Origin: an uncultured Ectothiorhodospiraceae bacterium
GTDB lineage: Bacteria > Pseudomonadota > Gammaproteobacteria > Nitrococcales > Nitrococcaceae
DNA length: 36,200 bases
Reading direction: 5' to 3'
Assembly (NCBI GenBank): GCA_913061005.1
Contig: CAJXSH010000014.1
Coordinates: 1 to 36,200, forward strand
Shown: positions 10,005 through 17,717 of the stretch, piece after piece
Numbering within the stretch: position 1 is the first letter of the stretch
Layout: each line of letters begins with the position of its first letter
The notes under the pieces: generated by a model
What the model saw: the letters and a program-made list of their open reading frames with translations, nothing else
The model's database searches: none
Told to the model about the DNA's origin: nothing
Position numbers and translations under genes: made by a program

Positions 10005-12002
10005 TCAGACATCGGCTCGTGGGATGCGCTGCTGCCAGTTGCGTGAAAACACCCGGTCCTCGCCCTCCCAGGCATCCAGCTCGGCGACCACGTAAAACGC
10101 CTGCGCATCAGACCGCAGCAAGGTTCGGGTGCGTGTGCGAATGCGCCAGTCATCGCGGTGGAATTCGCGATTGGCGATGACCTCACCCTCGATGCTGTCA
10201 AACTCATCGGCGACCGATCGGTAAGACTCCCAGGTGTGATGGCGCAGGGTCAGATCCACATCGGGCAGATACTTCTCGCCCTCGTCCATAATGACCTCGA
10301 GTTCCGAGGCCGATGTCTCGAGGTCGCGATGAACCCGCCACCGGTACTCGGGCTCCTGGTGCTGAGTGAGCACCGCCGAGCCATCCGCCGGGGGGGAGGC
10401 AAAGCGCACCGGCTGGAGTCCCCTGGATGGATCACACACCGGCAGCGCGAGCGCGGTCCCGGACCCGATTACGCTGAGATTGACCGGCTCCGGCGGCGGC
10501 CAGGCCAGCGGCCAGTAAGAGGTCGACAGTGACAGCCGCAGCCGATGGCCTGCGAAGAAACGATGGCCCAAATGGTTGAGGTCGACCTCGACGGTGTAGG
10601 TCGTCCCCGGCGTCAGGGCCTCGGAGTCGGCATGATCGGTGGTATGGTTGAGGTTCCGCACCCCGTAGGTGACCCGGGTGGCCTTGCCGTCCGGGGCCAC
10701 ATCCGAGAGCCGCGCCGCCACCTGGGCAACCGGCCGGTCGACCTGAAAACACAGCCTCAGCCGGGGGGCGCCGAGCAGTTCCATGGCCTCGGTGAGTGGC
10801 GCGGTCTCGAATACCAGCGCGCCACCGTCCTCCTCGCGTTGGTCATAGGGCAGATCCGGGCCCACCGAGTAACTGCACCATTTACCGGCGAAAAGCCCGA
10901 GGCTGAGCGGTGACTGGAGGCTGAACGGCTGTTCATCGGCCGCCATGGGCTGGTCTGTGAGATACCCGCCGCGCGCTGGAAAGAGCCAGCGCTCGGTAAT
11001 GCCTTCGGATGGCCAGGTGTCTACGCCCACCCAACGCCCCGGCCGGCGACGGTAACGGGTGGCCGGCTCGGCCGCCTCCTGGATCCAGGCGCGCAGCATC
11101 GGCTCGTCCATAATCCCGGTATCCCGGCCTTTCAGCCAGCGGTCCCACCACCGCAGGGTCTCGCCCTGGAAGTCTATCGCCGGGCCGGGCACGCCCTGGT
11201 GGGGGTATTTGTGGCTCCACGGGCCGATCAGTCCCTGGCGCGGGACATGCAGATGCTCGAGCAGCCGGAACACCGCGTCGGTGTAGCCATCCGCCCAGCC
11301 ACTGACCGCCATCACCGGGCATTCAATGGCCTTGTAGTCCTCGCAGACCGAACCGTGCTGCCAGTAGGCATCCCGATGCTGGTGCGACAGCCACTCGATC
11401 AGCCACGGCTCGTTGGCCTCAAGCCGCTGATGCCACTGGGCCCGCCAGTCCGCGCCCCGCAGCGCCGGGTCAGGGGGGAGGCTGTTGTAGGCAAACATCA
11501 CCGACGCCCACGAGAGGTTGTCGCCGAGCAGGCATCCACCCATGTAGTGGACGTCATCGGCGTAGCGATCATCGCTCGAGCAGACGGTGACGATGGCCTT
11601 GAGTGCCGGCGGACGCATGGCGGCAATCTGCAGGCCGTTGAACCCGCCCCACGAGATACCGATCATCCCGACACGGCCGTCACACCAGGGTTGATCGGCG
11701 AGCCATTGCACCACGGCATAGCCATCGTCGAGTTCCTGCTGGCAGTACTCATCACCGAGGATGCCGCCGGATTCGCCGCTGCCACGCAGATCGACCCGCA
11801 CGCTGACATAACCATGCTCGGCGAAATGGCGATGGAGCGTCTCATCGCGGGCGCGTGTGTGGTCGCGCTTTCGGTAGGGAATGTATTCGACGATTGCCGG
11901 GACCGGCGATCGCACCGCATCGGCAGGCCGCCACAGCCGTGCCGAGAGCGTCACCCCATCGGCCATGGGAATGCGCAGATCCTCATCGATGTGGACGGTC
12001 AT
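10005..12002 (-). CDS. CocE/NonD-type hydrolase, peptidase S15 family
   Basis: A 665-aa alpha/beta hydrolase of the X-Pro dipeptidyl-peptidase S15/cocaine-esterase class. The nucleophile elbow is GISWGG with S117, the acid is probably D238 in SGWADGYTD, and the base H264 in GPWSHKYPHQG, so the triad looks complete. The second half (from about residue 340) has the jelly-roll-like C-terminal domain of the family, with blocks such as GHRLRLSLSTSYWPLAWPPPEP. The natural substrate, ester or peptide, cannot be told from sequence. No signal peptide is visible, so it is probably cytoplasmic. Its start overlaps the stop of the upstream MscS-family gene (ATGA), an unexplained but tight pairing. Confidence 0.88.
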   Translation of the reverse strand: MTVHIDEDLRIPMADGVTLSARLWRPADAVRSPVPAIVEYIPYRKRDHTRARDETLHRHFAEHGYVSVRVDLRGSGESGGILGDEYCQQELDDGYAVVQWLADQPWCDGRVGMIGISWGGFNGLQIAAMRPPALKAIVTVCSSDDRYADDVHYMGGCLLGDNLSWASVMFAYNSLPPDPALRGADWRAQWHQRLEANEPWLIEWLSHQHRDAYWQHGSVCEDYKAIECPVMAVSGWADGYTDAVFRLLEHLHVPRQGLIGPWSHKYPHQGVPGPAIDFQGETLRWWDRWLKGRDTGIMDEPMLRAWIQEAAEPATRYRRRPGRWVGVDTWPSEGITERWLFPARGGYLTDQPMAADEQPFSLQSPLSLGLFAGKWCSYSVGPDLPYDQREEDGGALVFETAPLTEAMELLGAPRLRLCFQVDRPVAQVAARLSDVAPDGKATRVTYGVRNLNHTTDHADSEALTPGTTYTVEVDLNHLGHRFFAGHRLRLSLSTSYWPLAWPPPEPVNLSVIGSGTALALPVCDPSRGLQPVRFASPPADGSAVLTQHQEPEYRWRVHRDLETSASELEVIMDEGEKYLPDVDLTLRHHTWESYRSVADEFDSIEGEVIANREFHRDDWRIRTRTRTLLRSDAQAFYVVAELDAWEGEDRVFSRNWQQRIPRADV

Positions 12003-13963
12003 TCATCCTCCGCCGCCGGCTTGCCTCCTTGTGTCAGGGCAACACGGGCCGCCGGTGCGTTCCCCGTCTTGTCTTCGCCAAAGTAAAGCGTCATGTGCGG
12101 ATACGGGATTTCGATGCCTGCCTCGTCAAAGACCTCCTTGACCAGCCGGTTGTAAGCACGCCCCACCGCCCACTGCATGCCGGCGGCGGTGCGGATGCGC
12201 ACGCGGATGTTCACCGAGCTGTCGGCTAGCGCCGTCACCCCGTCGACCTCGAGCGCGCCGGTGACCGCATCACCCACCGCATCATCGACTTTCAGCCGCT
12301 CGTAGGCCTTGTGCAGATGGCTCACCACCTCGCCGATGTTCTCGCGATAGGCGACCCCGTACTCGCCCAGGTGGTAGCCAAAATCCCGGGTGTAATTAGA
12401 GACCGTATCCACCGACGAGAAAGGCACCACATGCAGCGTGCCGGTCAGATCCCTGAGCCCCAGCGAGCGAATGCTCAACCGCTCAACGGTCCCGCTGATA
12501 CCCGCTGCGGTGATGAAATCATCGGTGTGAATGGCATCCTCGAGCTGGATGAACACCCCGGTGATGATGTCCTGGACAAGCTTCTGGGCGCCGAAACCCA
12601 CCGCCAGGCCGATGACACCGGCGCCGGCAAGCAGCGGACCGATGTCGATCCCCAGCTCGGAGAGCGCCACCATCACCCCCAGGGTGACAATGACAATGGC
12701 AAGCGCATTGCGGAAAAGCGCCAGCAACGTCTTCTCGCGCGCCCCGGGCGCACCGCTTCCGGTGTCGGGGTTGAGCCGATCCTCGATCCAGCTGGCCGCC
12801 GCCAGCCAGGCCGCGAGTGACAGGATGGCCACCCCCAAAAGCCCCGCCAGGGCCCCGACCACCGACTGGCCGGCGGGGCTCGCCAGCCAGACCCAGAGGT
12901 TCCAGACGCCCCAGACATGGCCAATCAACCCAACGGCTGCCGCGGTGATCAGCGCATTGGCGGTGCGCTGGATCAGCGGGATCCAATGCCTCAGCCGCTG
13001 CTCGAGCATCGGCAGTCGTGCCCGGGCGGCCGGCGGCACATGCACGGGCGAGCGGGCAAAAAGCCCCACCCAGTGCCCCAGCAGACCGGCCACGAGCCCG
13101 ATGGCGATGGTCGCGCCGATCGCAAGCCCGGTATCAAGTAGCGCCGAGCGCGGGCCCAGCAGTGCGACGCCGGCAAGGATCAGCGCGGCCAGCCCCACCC
13201 CCCAGTGCCAGGCAATCCCCAGGACAAAGAGCAGCCCTCGCGACAACATGCCCGGCGTGCGGGCGCGCTGTGTGCGGATGAATGTCGATACCGGTGGGTG
13301 GGCCGATGCGAGCAAACGCCTTAACTGCAGCAACACGACAGCCAGCACGATGGCCTCGAGCAGCTGCCCTGTCGCCGGCAACACAACGGCGATGACCGGG
13401 ACCACCAGCACCAGGCCGAACACCGCCAATGGCAACAATGCCTTGATGCTCGCCTGCCAGCTTGCCGCCGGCGCATCGGCGAGGGGCACCATCCGAAGCC
13501 CCGGGTAGTCCGGCGCCAGCGCCACCCGCGTTGCCATCGACAGAAACCGCAGCACCGCCAGCGCCAATAGGTAATGCAGGGCGGCCACCCGCGGCACCTC
13601 GCCGGTGACAAGGCCAAGCATCAACAACGCATAGCCAACGCCCAGCATCAGGGCAATGCCCAGCGTCTCTATCCCCAAGCGGCCCAACAAGCCCAACAGG
13701 CGTCGGATCGAGGCCATGGCCCCCTGGCTTGCCAGCGCCCAGTGTTCGAGCCCCGCCAAGGCCCGGCCCGGGCCCCGGGCCGTCAGCTGGCTGACCGCGG
13801 TCACCAGGGCGAGAAAAACCACCAGACGCCCGGCGGCAACGGCGCTTTCCATGGATACTGTCGCGGCGATGAGTTGCTCCAGGCCGCTGAGCTCAGCAAT
13901 CAGCATGTTGGCCCACTGCGTCAGACCCTCGCGTCCCGCACCGATGAAAGAAGCGATATCCAT
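11999..13963 (-). CDS. MscS-family mechanosensitive ion channel with multi-helix N-terminal region
   Basis: A 654-aa inner-membrane channel expected to open under membrane tension and release solutes after hypo-osmotic shock. A long N-terminal part holds about ten hydrophobic segments. The MscS pore helix follows in the last third (LLAGAGVIGLAVGFGAQKLV), then the beta domain with FIQLEDAIHTDDFI and HVVPFSSVDTVSNYTRD, and the cytoplasmic alpha/beta domain. The size and extra helices recall YbiO/YnaI-type channels rather than the 286-aa MscS. The start at 13963 (MDIASF) was preferred. An ATG 26 codons upstream (14041) is in frame but would begin inside a hairpin and add a polar stretch; neither has a strong Shine-Dalgarno. 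Co-translated with the hydrolase. Confidence 0.9.
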   Translation of the reverse strand: MDIASFIGAGREGLTQWANMLIAELSGLEQLIAATVSMESAVAAGRLVVFLALVTAVSQLTARGPGRALAGLEHWALASQGAMASIRRLLGLLGRLGIETLGIALMLGVGYALLMLGLVTGEVPRVAALHYLLALAVLRFLSMATRVALAPDYPGLRMVPLADAPAASWQASIKALLPLAVFGLVLVVPVIAVVLPATGQLLEAIVLAVVLLQLRRLLASAHPPVSTFIRTQRARTPGMLSRGLLFVLGIAWHWGVGLAALILAGVALLGPRSALLDTGLAIGATIAIGLVAGLLGHWVGLFARSPVHVPPAARARLPMLEQRLRHWIPLIQRTANALITAAAVGLIGHVWGVWNLWVWLASPAGQSVVGALAGLLGVAILSLAAWLAAASWIEDRLNPDTGSGAPGAREKTLLALFRNALAIVIVTLGVMVALSELGIDIGPLLAGAGVIGLAVGFGAQKLVQDIITGVFIQLEDAIHTDDFITAAGISGTVERLSIRSLGLRDLTGTLHVVPFSSVDTVSNYTRDFGYHLGEYGVAYRENIGEVVSHLHKAYERLKVDDAVGDAVTGALEVDGVTALADSSVNIRVRIRTAAGMQWAVGRAYNRLVKEVFDEAGIEIPYPHMTLYFGEDKTGNAPAARVALTQGGKPAAEDE

Positions 13964-14017
13964 GGATTCGATACTCGTTGATTGCTCTGGCTCGGGAGAG
14001 GATAGCAGAGCCCGCCA

Positions 14018-14038
14018 AACCCGCCTTCCTGGCGGGTT
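14018..14038. repeat. Hairpin upstream of the MscS-family gene
   Basis: AACCCGCC (14018-14025) and GGCGGGTT (14031-14038) form an 8-bp perfect stem with loop TTCCT in the divergent region between the channel gene and the phasin gene. No T-run follows on either strand, so a terminator is not supported. It could lie in the channel mRNA leader. Confidence 0.4.
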
Positions 14039-14071
14039 CATAAAAATTTCACATGATCAGGCATTTTTCTG

Positions 14072-14100
14072 TTGCACTGCACAAACGCCTGGGTTATGAT
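14072..14100 (+). promoter_or_regulatory. Promoter of the phasin gene
   Basis: TTGCAC (14072-14077), a 17-base spacer and TATGAT (14095-14100) give a sigma70-type promoter with a good -10 and a -35 matching only at its TTG. The start would be near 14107, leaving a leader of about 50 bases. The upstream 30 bases are AT-rich compared with the surroundings, which would favour expression. Confidence 0.6.
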
Positions 14101-14110
14101 GCAGCGCAAC

Positions 14111-14127
14111 AAGGTCGAAGAGACCTT
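14111..14127 (+). promoter_or_regulatory. Stem-loop at the 5' end of the phasin mRNA leader
   Basis: AAGGTC (14111-14116) pairs with GACCTT (14122-14127) around a 5-base loop, only a few bases from the predicted transcription start. Such 5' hairpins can protect abundant mRNAs from decay; that role is an inference here. Confidence 0.4.
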
Positions 14128-14155
14128 GGAACCAACCCGACAAGAGGATTCAGCG

Positions 14156-14539
14156 ATGATGAACGAGAACTTTGACAAAATGACCGAGCAGGCCGAGAAG
14201 ATGTTCATGGGCCCGAGCCGTGATTATGCCAAGCTGGCCGTGGACTACACCGAGCGCATGATCGAAGCGCAGATGGCGGCGGCCAAGGCCTACACCGAGA
14301 TCGGCATGAAGCAGGCCCGTGCCGCCCTCGAGATCAAGGATCCCGAGGCGCTCAAGGCCTACGCCGAAGAGCAGCAGAAAGTGGCCAAGGACCTCTCCGA
14401 GAAGGTCAAGAGTGATGCCGAGAAGGTTGTCGCCATGAACCAGGACTTCGTCAACGAAGCCCGCAAGCTCGTCGAGAGCAACGTCAAAACGGCCACCGAC
14501 ACCGCCACCGAGGCGGCGAAGGCCACCAAGGCCAACTGA
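14156..14539 (+). CDS. Phasin family protein
   Basis: A 127-aa, mostly helical, lysine/alanine/glutamate-rich protein of the Phasin_2 type. Phasins coat polyhydroxyalkanoate granules and control their size and number. Heptad-like stretches run through the centre (KLAVDYTERMIEAQMAAAKA, VAKDLSEKVKSDAEKVVAMN) and there is no signal peptide or membrane segment. The open frame extends to 14072, but the ATGATG at 14156 is preceded by AAGAGGAT at good spacing and follows the promoter. It is a single-gene unit with its own terminator. No PHA synthase or other granule gene is in the window, and some phasin-like proteins act as general stress proteins, so the substrate link is inferred from family. Confidence 0.88.
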   Translation: MMNENFDKMTEQAEKMFMGPSRDYAKLAVDYTERMIEAQMAAAKAYTEIGMKQARAALEIKDPEALKAYAEEQQKVAKDLSEKVKSDAEKVVAMNQDFVNEARKLVESNVKTATDTATEAAKATKAN

Positions 14540-14565
14540 TCAGGTCACCCGATCAGGCCTCGAAG

Positions 14566-14595
14566 GCCGCCGGCGCAAGCCGGCGGCTTTTTTTT
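14566..14595 (+). terminator. Strong intrinsic terminator of the phasin gene
   Basis: GCCGCCGGC (14566-14574), the tetraloop GCAA and GCCGGCGGC (14579-14587) form a 9-bp all-GC stem, followed by eight T (14588-14595). It begins 27 bases after the phasin stop codon. The T-run exists only on the plus strand, so it does not serve the convergent permease gene. Confidence 0.95.
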
Positions 14596-14598
14596 GTC

Positions 14599-15537
14599 CT
14601 ACGCGGTGAGCGCCAGCACGCCGATCATCGCCGGCAGCGCCATGAAATGGCTGAGCAGGATGATGCTCGCGATCAGCGGGACATCCCCGTCCATCTGTGC
14701 GACAAGCACATACGAGGCGGCCGCCGATGGGCAGGCGAGCAACGTCAGCGCAACGCGCATCTCGGCATCACCCAGCCCGACCCACTGACCGATCAGCCAA
14801 CCGACCGCCGGCCCCAGGGCGGTTTTCATCAGCGCCGCCACCCATGCCCACGGATACTGCCCTCGCCCCGTGCGACTGGCGTAGAGTCCGCCACCGATGC
14901 CGATGAGCGCCAATGGCAGGGCCATCTGCCCGAGCGCGGCCAATGTGCGGTCAACCGCGGTGGGCATCATCACGCCGGCCAGCGCAAGCGCCAGTCCCAG
15001 GAGGGTGGCAAGCAGAATCGGGTTGCTGACAAGCCCCCGCCCCACCCGTCGCAGCGCGGTCAGGGGATCACCCCGCCCGGGGACCTGCATGAGCGTCACC
15101 GCCAGGGTGTTGTAGGCGATCACCACCGGGACAATGGCCACCAAAACCGAGGCCTCGATGGCCGCGGCCTGCGGGGTATTGGCGAAGGCGTAAACCACCA
15201 CCGGCAGCCCGACAAAGACCAGATTGCCGCGAAATGCCCCATGGACAAACGTCACCGCCGATCGACCCGGCAACCGCCCCCACCAGGCAACCACCGAGGC
15301 AAGCGCGATGACCGCCGCAGTGGCACCAAAGAGCACCACCAAAAGCCCGCCGAGGCGCTCGAACGAGGGAGTCGCCTCGCTGATGCGCACCACCAGCAGG
15401 GCCGGCAGCCCGACCCAATAGGTCAGGCGGTTGATCTCGCCCATGGCAGTGTTCGAGAGAAACCCGAGCCGGACCAGGCTCCAGCCCAGCGCAATTACCA
15501 GGACAACCGGCGCGAGAATCTGCGCGATGATGACCAG
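14599..15537 (-). CDS. AEC-family (auxin efflux carrier-like) permease
   Basis: A hydrophobic protein of about ten membrane helices in two groups of five, as in the AEC/MTP transporter family, which exports organic anions; the substrate is unknown. Recognisable blocks include RLTYWVGLPALLVVRIS, FRGNLVFVGLPVVVYA, VSNPILLATLLGLALAL and LALIGIGGGLYA. The first in-frame ATG is at 15444 (281 aa), but homologues carry an N-terminal helix, and the frame upstream encodes it (APVVLVIALGWSLVRLGFLS). No ATG, GTG or TTG lies in frame there. I therefore set the start at CTG 15537 (312 aa), just after the fxsA stop, with AGGGG nine bases before. The start codon is uncertain; the gene is not. Confidence 0.82.
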   Translation of the reverse strand: MVIIAQILAPVVLVIALGWSLVRLGFLSNTAMGEINRLTYWVGLPALLVVRISEATPSFERLGGLLVVLFGATAAVIALASVVAWWGRLPGRSAVTFVHGAFRGNLVFVGLPVVVYAFANTPQAAAIEASVLVAIVPVVIAYNTLAVTLMQVPGRGDPLTALRRVGRGLVSNPILLATLLGLALALAGVMMPTAVDRTLAALGQMALPLALIGIGGGLYASRTGRGQYPWAWVAALMKTALGPAVGWLIGQWVGLGDAEMRVALTLLACPSAAASYVLVAQMDGDVPLIASIILLSHFMALPAMIGVLALTA

Positions 15538-15548
15538 TGCCGGCGCCC

Positions 15549-16004
15549 CTAGCGGTGATGCTCGTCGCGACGCTCGTATTCGCCCTCGATGACATGAGGG
15601 TCGTCACCCGCCCCCGGCGGCTGCGGCCCGCCTCCGCCCGACGGGCCGACGCGGACACTCAGCCGGGCGAGCACCAGCCGGACCAGCCACAAGCGGGTAA
15701 ACGGCAAAAGGCAGACGAATCCGACGCCGTCCGTGACCAGACCGGGGGTGAGCAACAACACCCCGCCGATGACGAGCGCCACGCCCTCGAGCAGTTCGAT
15801 GGCCGGCAAAGCGCCCTGGTCCAGGTTGCCCCGGGCCCGGGCGAGCGTCTGTAGGCCTTGCTGTCGCAACAACGCCGCCCCGAGCATCGCGGTCAAAAGG
15901 CACAGCGCGATGGTTGGCAGCGCCCCAATCACCTGCCCGACCTCGATGAGCAGGAAAAGCTCGGCCAGGGGGACCGTCACAAAAAGCACAAGCAGTGTCG
16001 GCAC
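15549..16004 (-). CDS. fxsA: FxsA family membrane protein
   Basis: A 151-aa inner-membrane protein with the FxsA layout: N-terminal hydrophobic segments (LLVLFVTVPLAELFLLIEVG, IALCLLTAMLGAALL), the linker RQQGLQTLARARGNLDQG, then VALVIGGVLLLTPGLVTDGV and a polar, glycine/proline-rich tail. E. coli FxsA eases F-exclusion of phage T7 when overproduced; its normal role is unknown. The start is GTG at 16004, with GGAGG four bases upstream; an overlapping ATG at 16006 is in another frame. The AEC permease follows with its probable start 11 bases after the FxsA stop, so they are likely co-translated. Confidence 0.88.
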   Translation of the reverse strand: MPTLLVLFVTVPLAELFLLIEVGQVIGALPTIALCLLTAMLGAALLRQQGLQTLARARGNLDQGALPAIELLEGVALVIGGVLLLTPGLVTDGVGFVCLLPFTRLWLVRLVLARLSVRVGPSGGGGPQPPGAGDDPHVIEGEYERRDEHHR

Positions 16005-16079
16005 ATCGCCTCCGGTCTGGGATTGTCAGTATGTCAAGGGTAACATTGCCTCGACCGGAACACGGATCGAGGGCGTGCC

Positions 16080-17282
16080 ATGCGCAGGCTTTGCGGACAA
16101 CGACTCTCAGTGCTCATCACCGCGGCGTTGCTATCCACCCAGGCCGTCGGCGCTGAGTTCGGGCGTTGTCTGGAGACGATCCGCAGCGATGCCATCGCCT
16201 CGGGCGTGCAATCCACCACCGCCGATCGCCTGTTGACCGGTGTGACACCCAATCCGCGGGTCATCGAGCTGGATCGTCGTCAGCCCGAATTCGTCAGCAC
16301 CCTGGGGGGGTACCTCAAAAACAGGGTCAGCCCGTCGCGGATCCGCACCGGTCAAAAGCGACTGAAAACTCATCAGGATCTACTCGCGCGCATCCAGCGC
16401 GACTACGGGGTGCCGGCCCGGTATCTGGTGGCGTTCTGGGGGCTTGAGACCAATTACGGACGATTTGTCGGGACCATGAATACCGTCCGGTCCCTCGCAA
16501 CACTGGCCTGTGACCGACGCCGGGGGGAGTTTTTCCGCGGCGAGTTGATCGCCGCCATGCAGCTGGTGGATCAGGGCACGCTCGAGCCTGAACAGCTGGC
16601 TGGCTCGTGGGCCGGCGCCCTTGGCAACTTTCAGTTTCTCCCGAGCGTCTACCGCGACCACGCGGTGGATGCCGATGGCGATGGTCGCCGCGATCTCTGG
16701 CAGAGTCTGCCGGATGCCATGGAATCGGCCGCGGCCTTTCTGCGTGAGCGGGGCTGGCAGCCCGGCCAGCGCTGGGGCCGCGAGGTGCTGCTGCCCGATG
16801 GTTTCGACTTCGCGCGCCTCGAAGACCAGCAGTCCGTTGCTGACTGGTCGGATCTGGGGGTGAGAAAAGCCAGCGGCAATCCCCTGCCCGCGGTGGACAT
16901 CCCCGCGCGGCTGCTGCTGCCAGCCGGCGTCGAGGGCCCGGCCTTTCTCGTCTATCCCAACTTCGATGTCATCATGCGCTGGAACCCATCCCGGCTCTAC
17001 GCCCTCTCGGTCGGGCTTCTGGCTGATCGGCTGGCTGGCGCCGAGGCGCTGCGCAACCCGCCGCCGGCACAGCCTGCCATGGCGATCGCCACCGTCCGGG
17101 CGCTGCAGCGGCGTTTGAATGCCCTGGGTCATGACGCCGGGCCGGTTGACGGCCGGGTGGGCCCGCAGACCCGCGCGGCACTGCGCAGCTATCAAAAGGC
17201 CGCCGGCCTCATCGCCGATGGCTACCCGGATACCGAGACCTTGCGCGCGCTGGGTGTCGAAGCGAATACAATTGACGGATGA
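16080..17282 (+). CDS. Lytic murein transglycosylase (MltB-like) with peptidoglycan-binding domain
   Basis: A 400-aa enzyme expected to cleave the MurNAc-GlcNAc bond of peptidoglycan to 1,6-anhydro products in the periplasm. An N-terminal signal peptide is visible (VLITAALLSTQAVGA, cleavage near residue 25), without a lipobox cysteine. The catalytic glutamate is E123 in WGLETNYGRF, and the block SWAGALGNFQFLPSVYRDHA is typical of the MltB_2 group. A PG_binding_1 domain follows at about residues 335-398 (VRALQRRLNALGHDAGPVDG, LRSYQKAAGL). GAGG seven bases upstream of the ATG supports the start. A small helix-hairpin-helix gene follows after about 30 bases and is probably co-transcribed. Confidence 0.93.
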   Translation: MRRLCGQRLSVLITAALLSTQAVGAEFGRCLETIRSDAIASGVQSTTADRLLTGVTPNPRVIELDRRQPEFVSTLGGYLKNRVSPSRIRTGQKRLKTHQDLLARIQRDYGVPARYLVAFWGLETNYGRFVGTMNTVRSLATLACDRRRGEFFRGELIAAMQLVDQGTLEPEQLAGSWAGALGNFQFLPSVYRDHAVDADGDGRRDLWQSLPDAMESAAAFLRERGWQPGQRWGREVLLPDGFDFARLEDQQSVADWSDLGVRKASGNPLPAVDIPARLLLPAGVEGPAFLVYPNFDVIMRWNPSRLYALSVGLLADRLAGAEALRNPPPAQPAMAIATVRALQRRLNALGHDAGPVDGRVGPQTRAALRSYQKAAGLIADGYPDTETLRALGVEANTIDG

Positions 17283-17315
17283 ATCAAACGGCAAAGCAGC
17301 AGGGAGATGGCAAGC

Positions 17316-17696
17316 ATGTGGAGTGATTTGATCAAACGCTGGATGGATATGGCGCTATGGTGGGTGCCTGGCCGTAATGGGGACGCTGCCGATCCCTCCG
17401 GTCCGGCGGACACCCGGCAGGCAACCCCCCGGCCGCAACAGCCCGAGCCGGCGTCCGAGCCGGCCGATGAAGCCGTGTCCGCGGCCCCGACTCCGACCAC
17501 TGCGCCGGAGGATCTGACCACCATCAAGGGGATCGGCCCAGCGATGGAAAAGCGACTCAACAAACTGGGCATCCACACCCGTGCCGAGCTGGCCGCGGCG
17601 GATCCGTCCGGGCTGACGGCAAAGCTCAAAGCCGACAAGGCCGTGGTGTCGGAGTCGCAGGTCTCGGCCTGGGTCACGGCCGCGGGTCAGCCCTAG
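17316..17696 (+). CDS. Small helix-hairpin-helix domain protein
   Basis: A 126-aa protein in three parts. The N-terminus is short, aromatic and amphipathic (MWSDLIKRWMDMALWWVPG). A proline/alanine/glutamate-rich linker of about 45 residues follows. The C-terminal domain has LTTIKGIGPAMEKRLNKLGI, a helix-hairpin-helix of the kind found at the ends of ribosomal L21 or NADH-dehydrogenase fusions. The GIGPAMEKRL hairpin suggests nucleic-acid contact, while the N-terminus could sit on a membrane. The second ATG (17316) was chosen because GGAG lies nine bases before it; the first (17307) adjoins the Shine-Dalgarno. It follows the transglycosylase gene. The function is unknown. Confidence 0.75.
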   Translation: MWSDLIKRWMDMALWWVPGRNGDAADPSGPADTRQATPRPQQPEPASEPADEAVSAAPTPTTAPEDLTTIKGIGPAMEKRLNKLGIHTRAELAAADPSGLTAKLKADKAVVSESQVSAWVTAAGQP

Positions 17697-17717
17697 CGCG
17701 GTCACACCGGCCGGCGG

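Noticed and set aside
12531-13508. Plus-strand open frame of 325 codons
   Set aside because: It is antisense to the MscS-family gene, is rich in Ser, Ala and Thr, and has no recognisable domain.
14018-14038. Hairpin considered as a terminator
   Set aside because: Neither strand has a T-run after the stem, and no gene ends next to it. It is listed only as a repeat.
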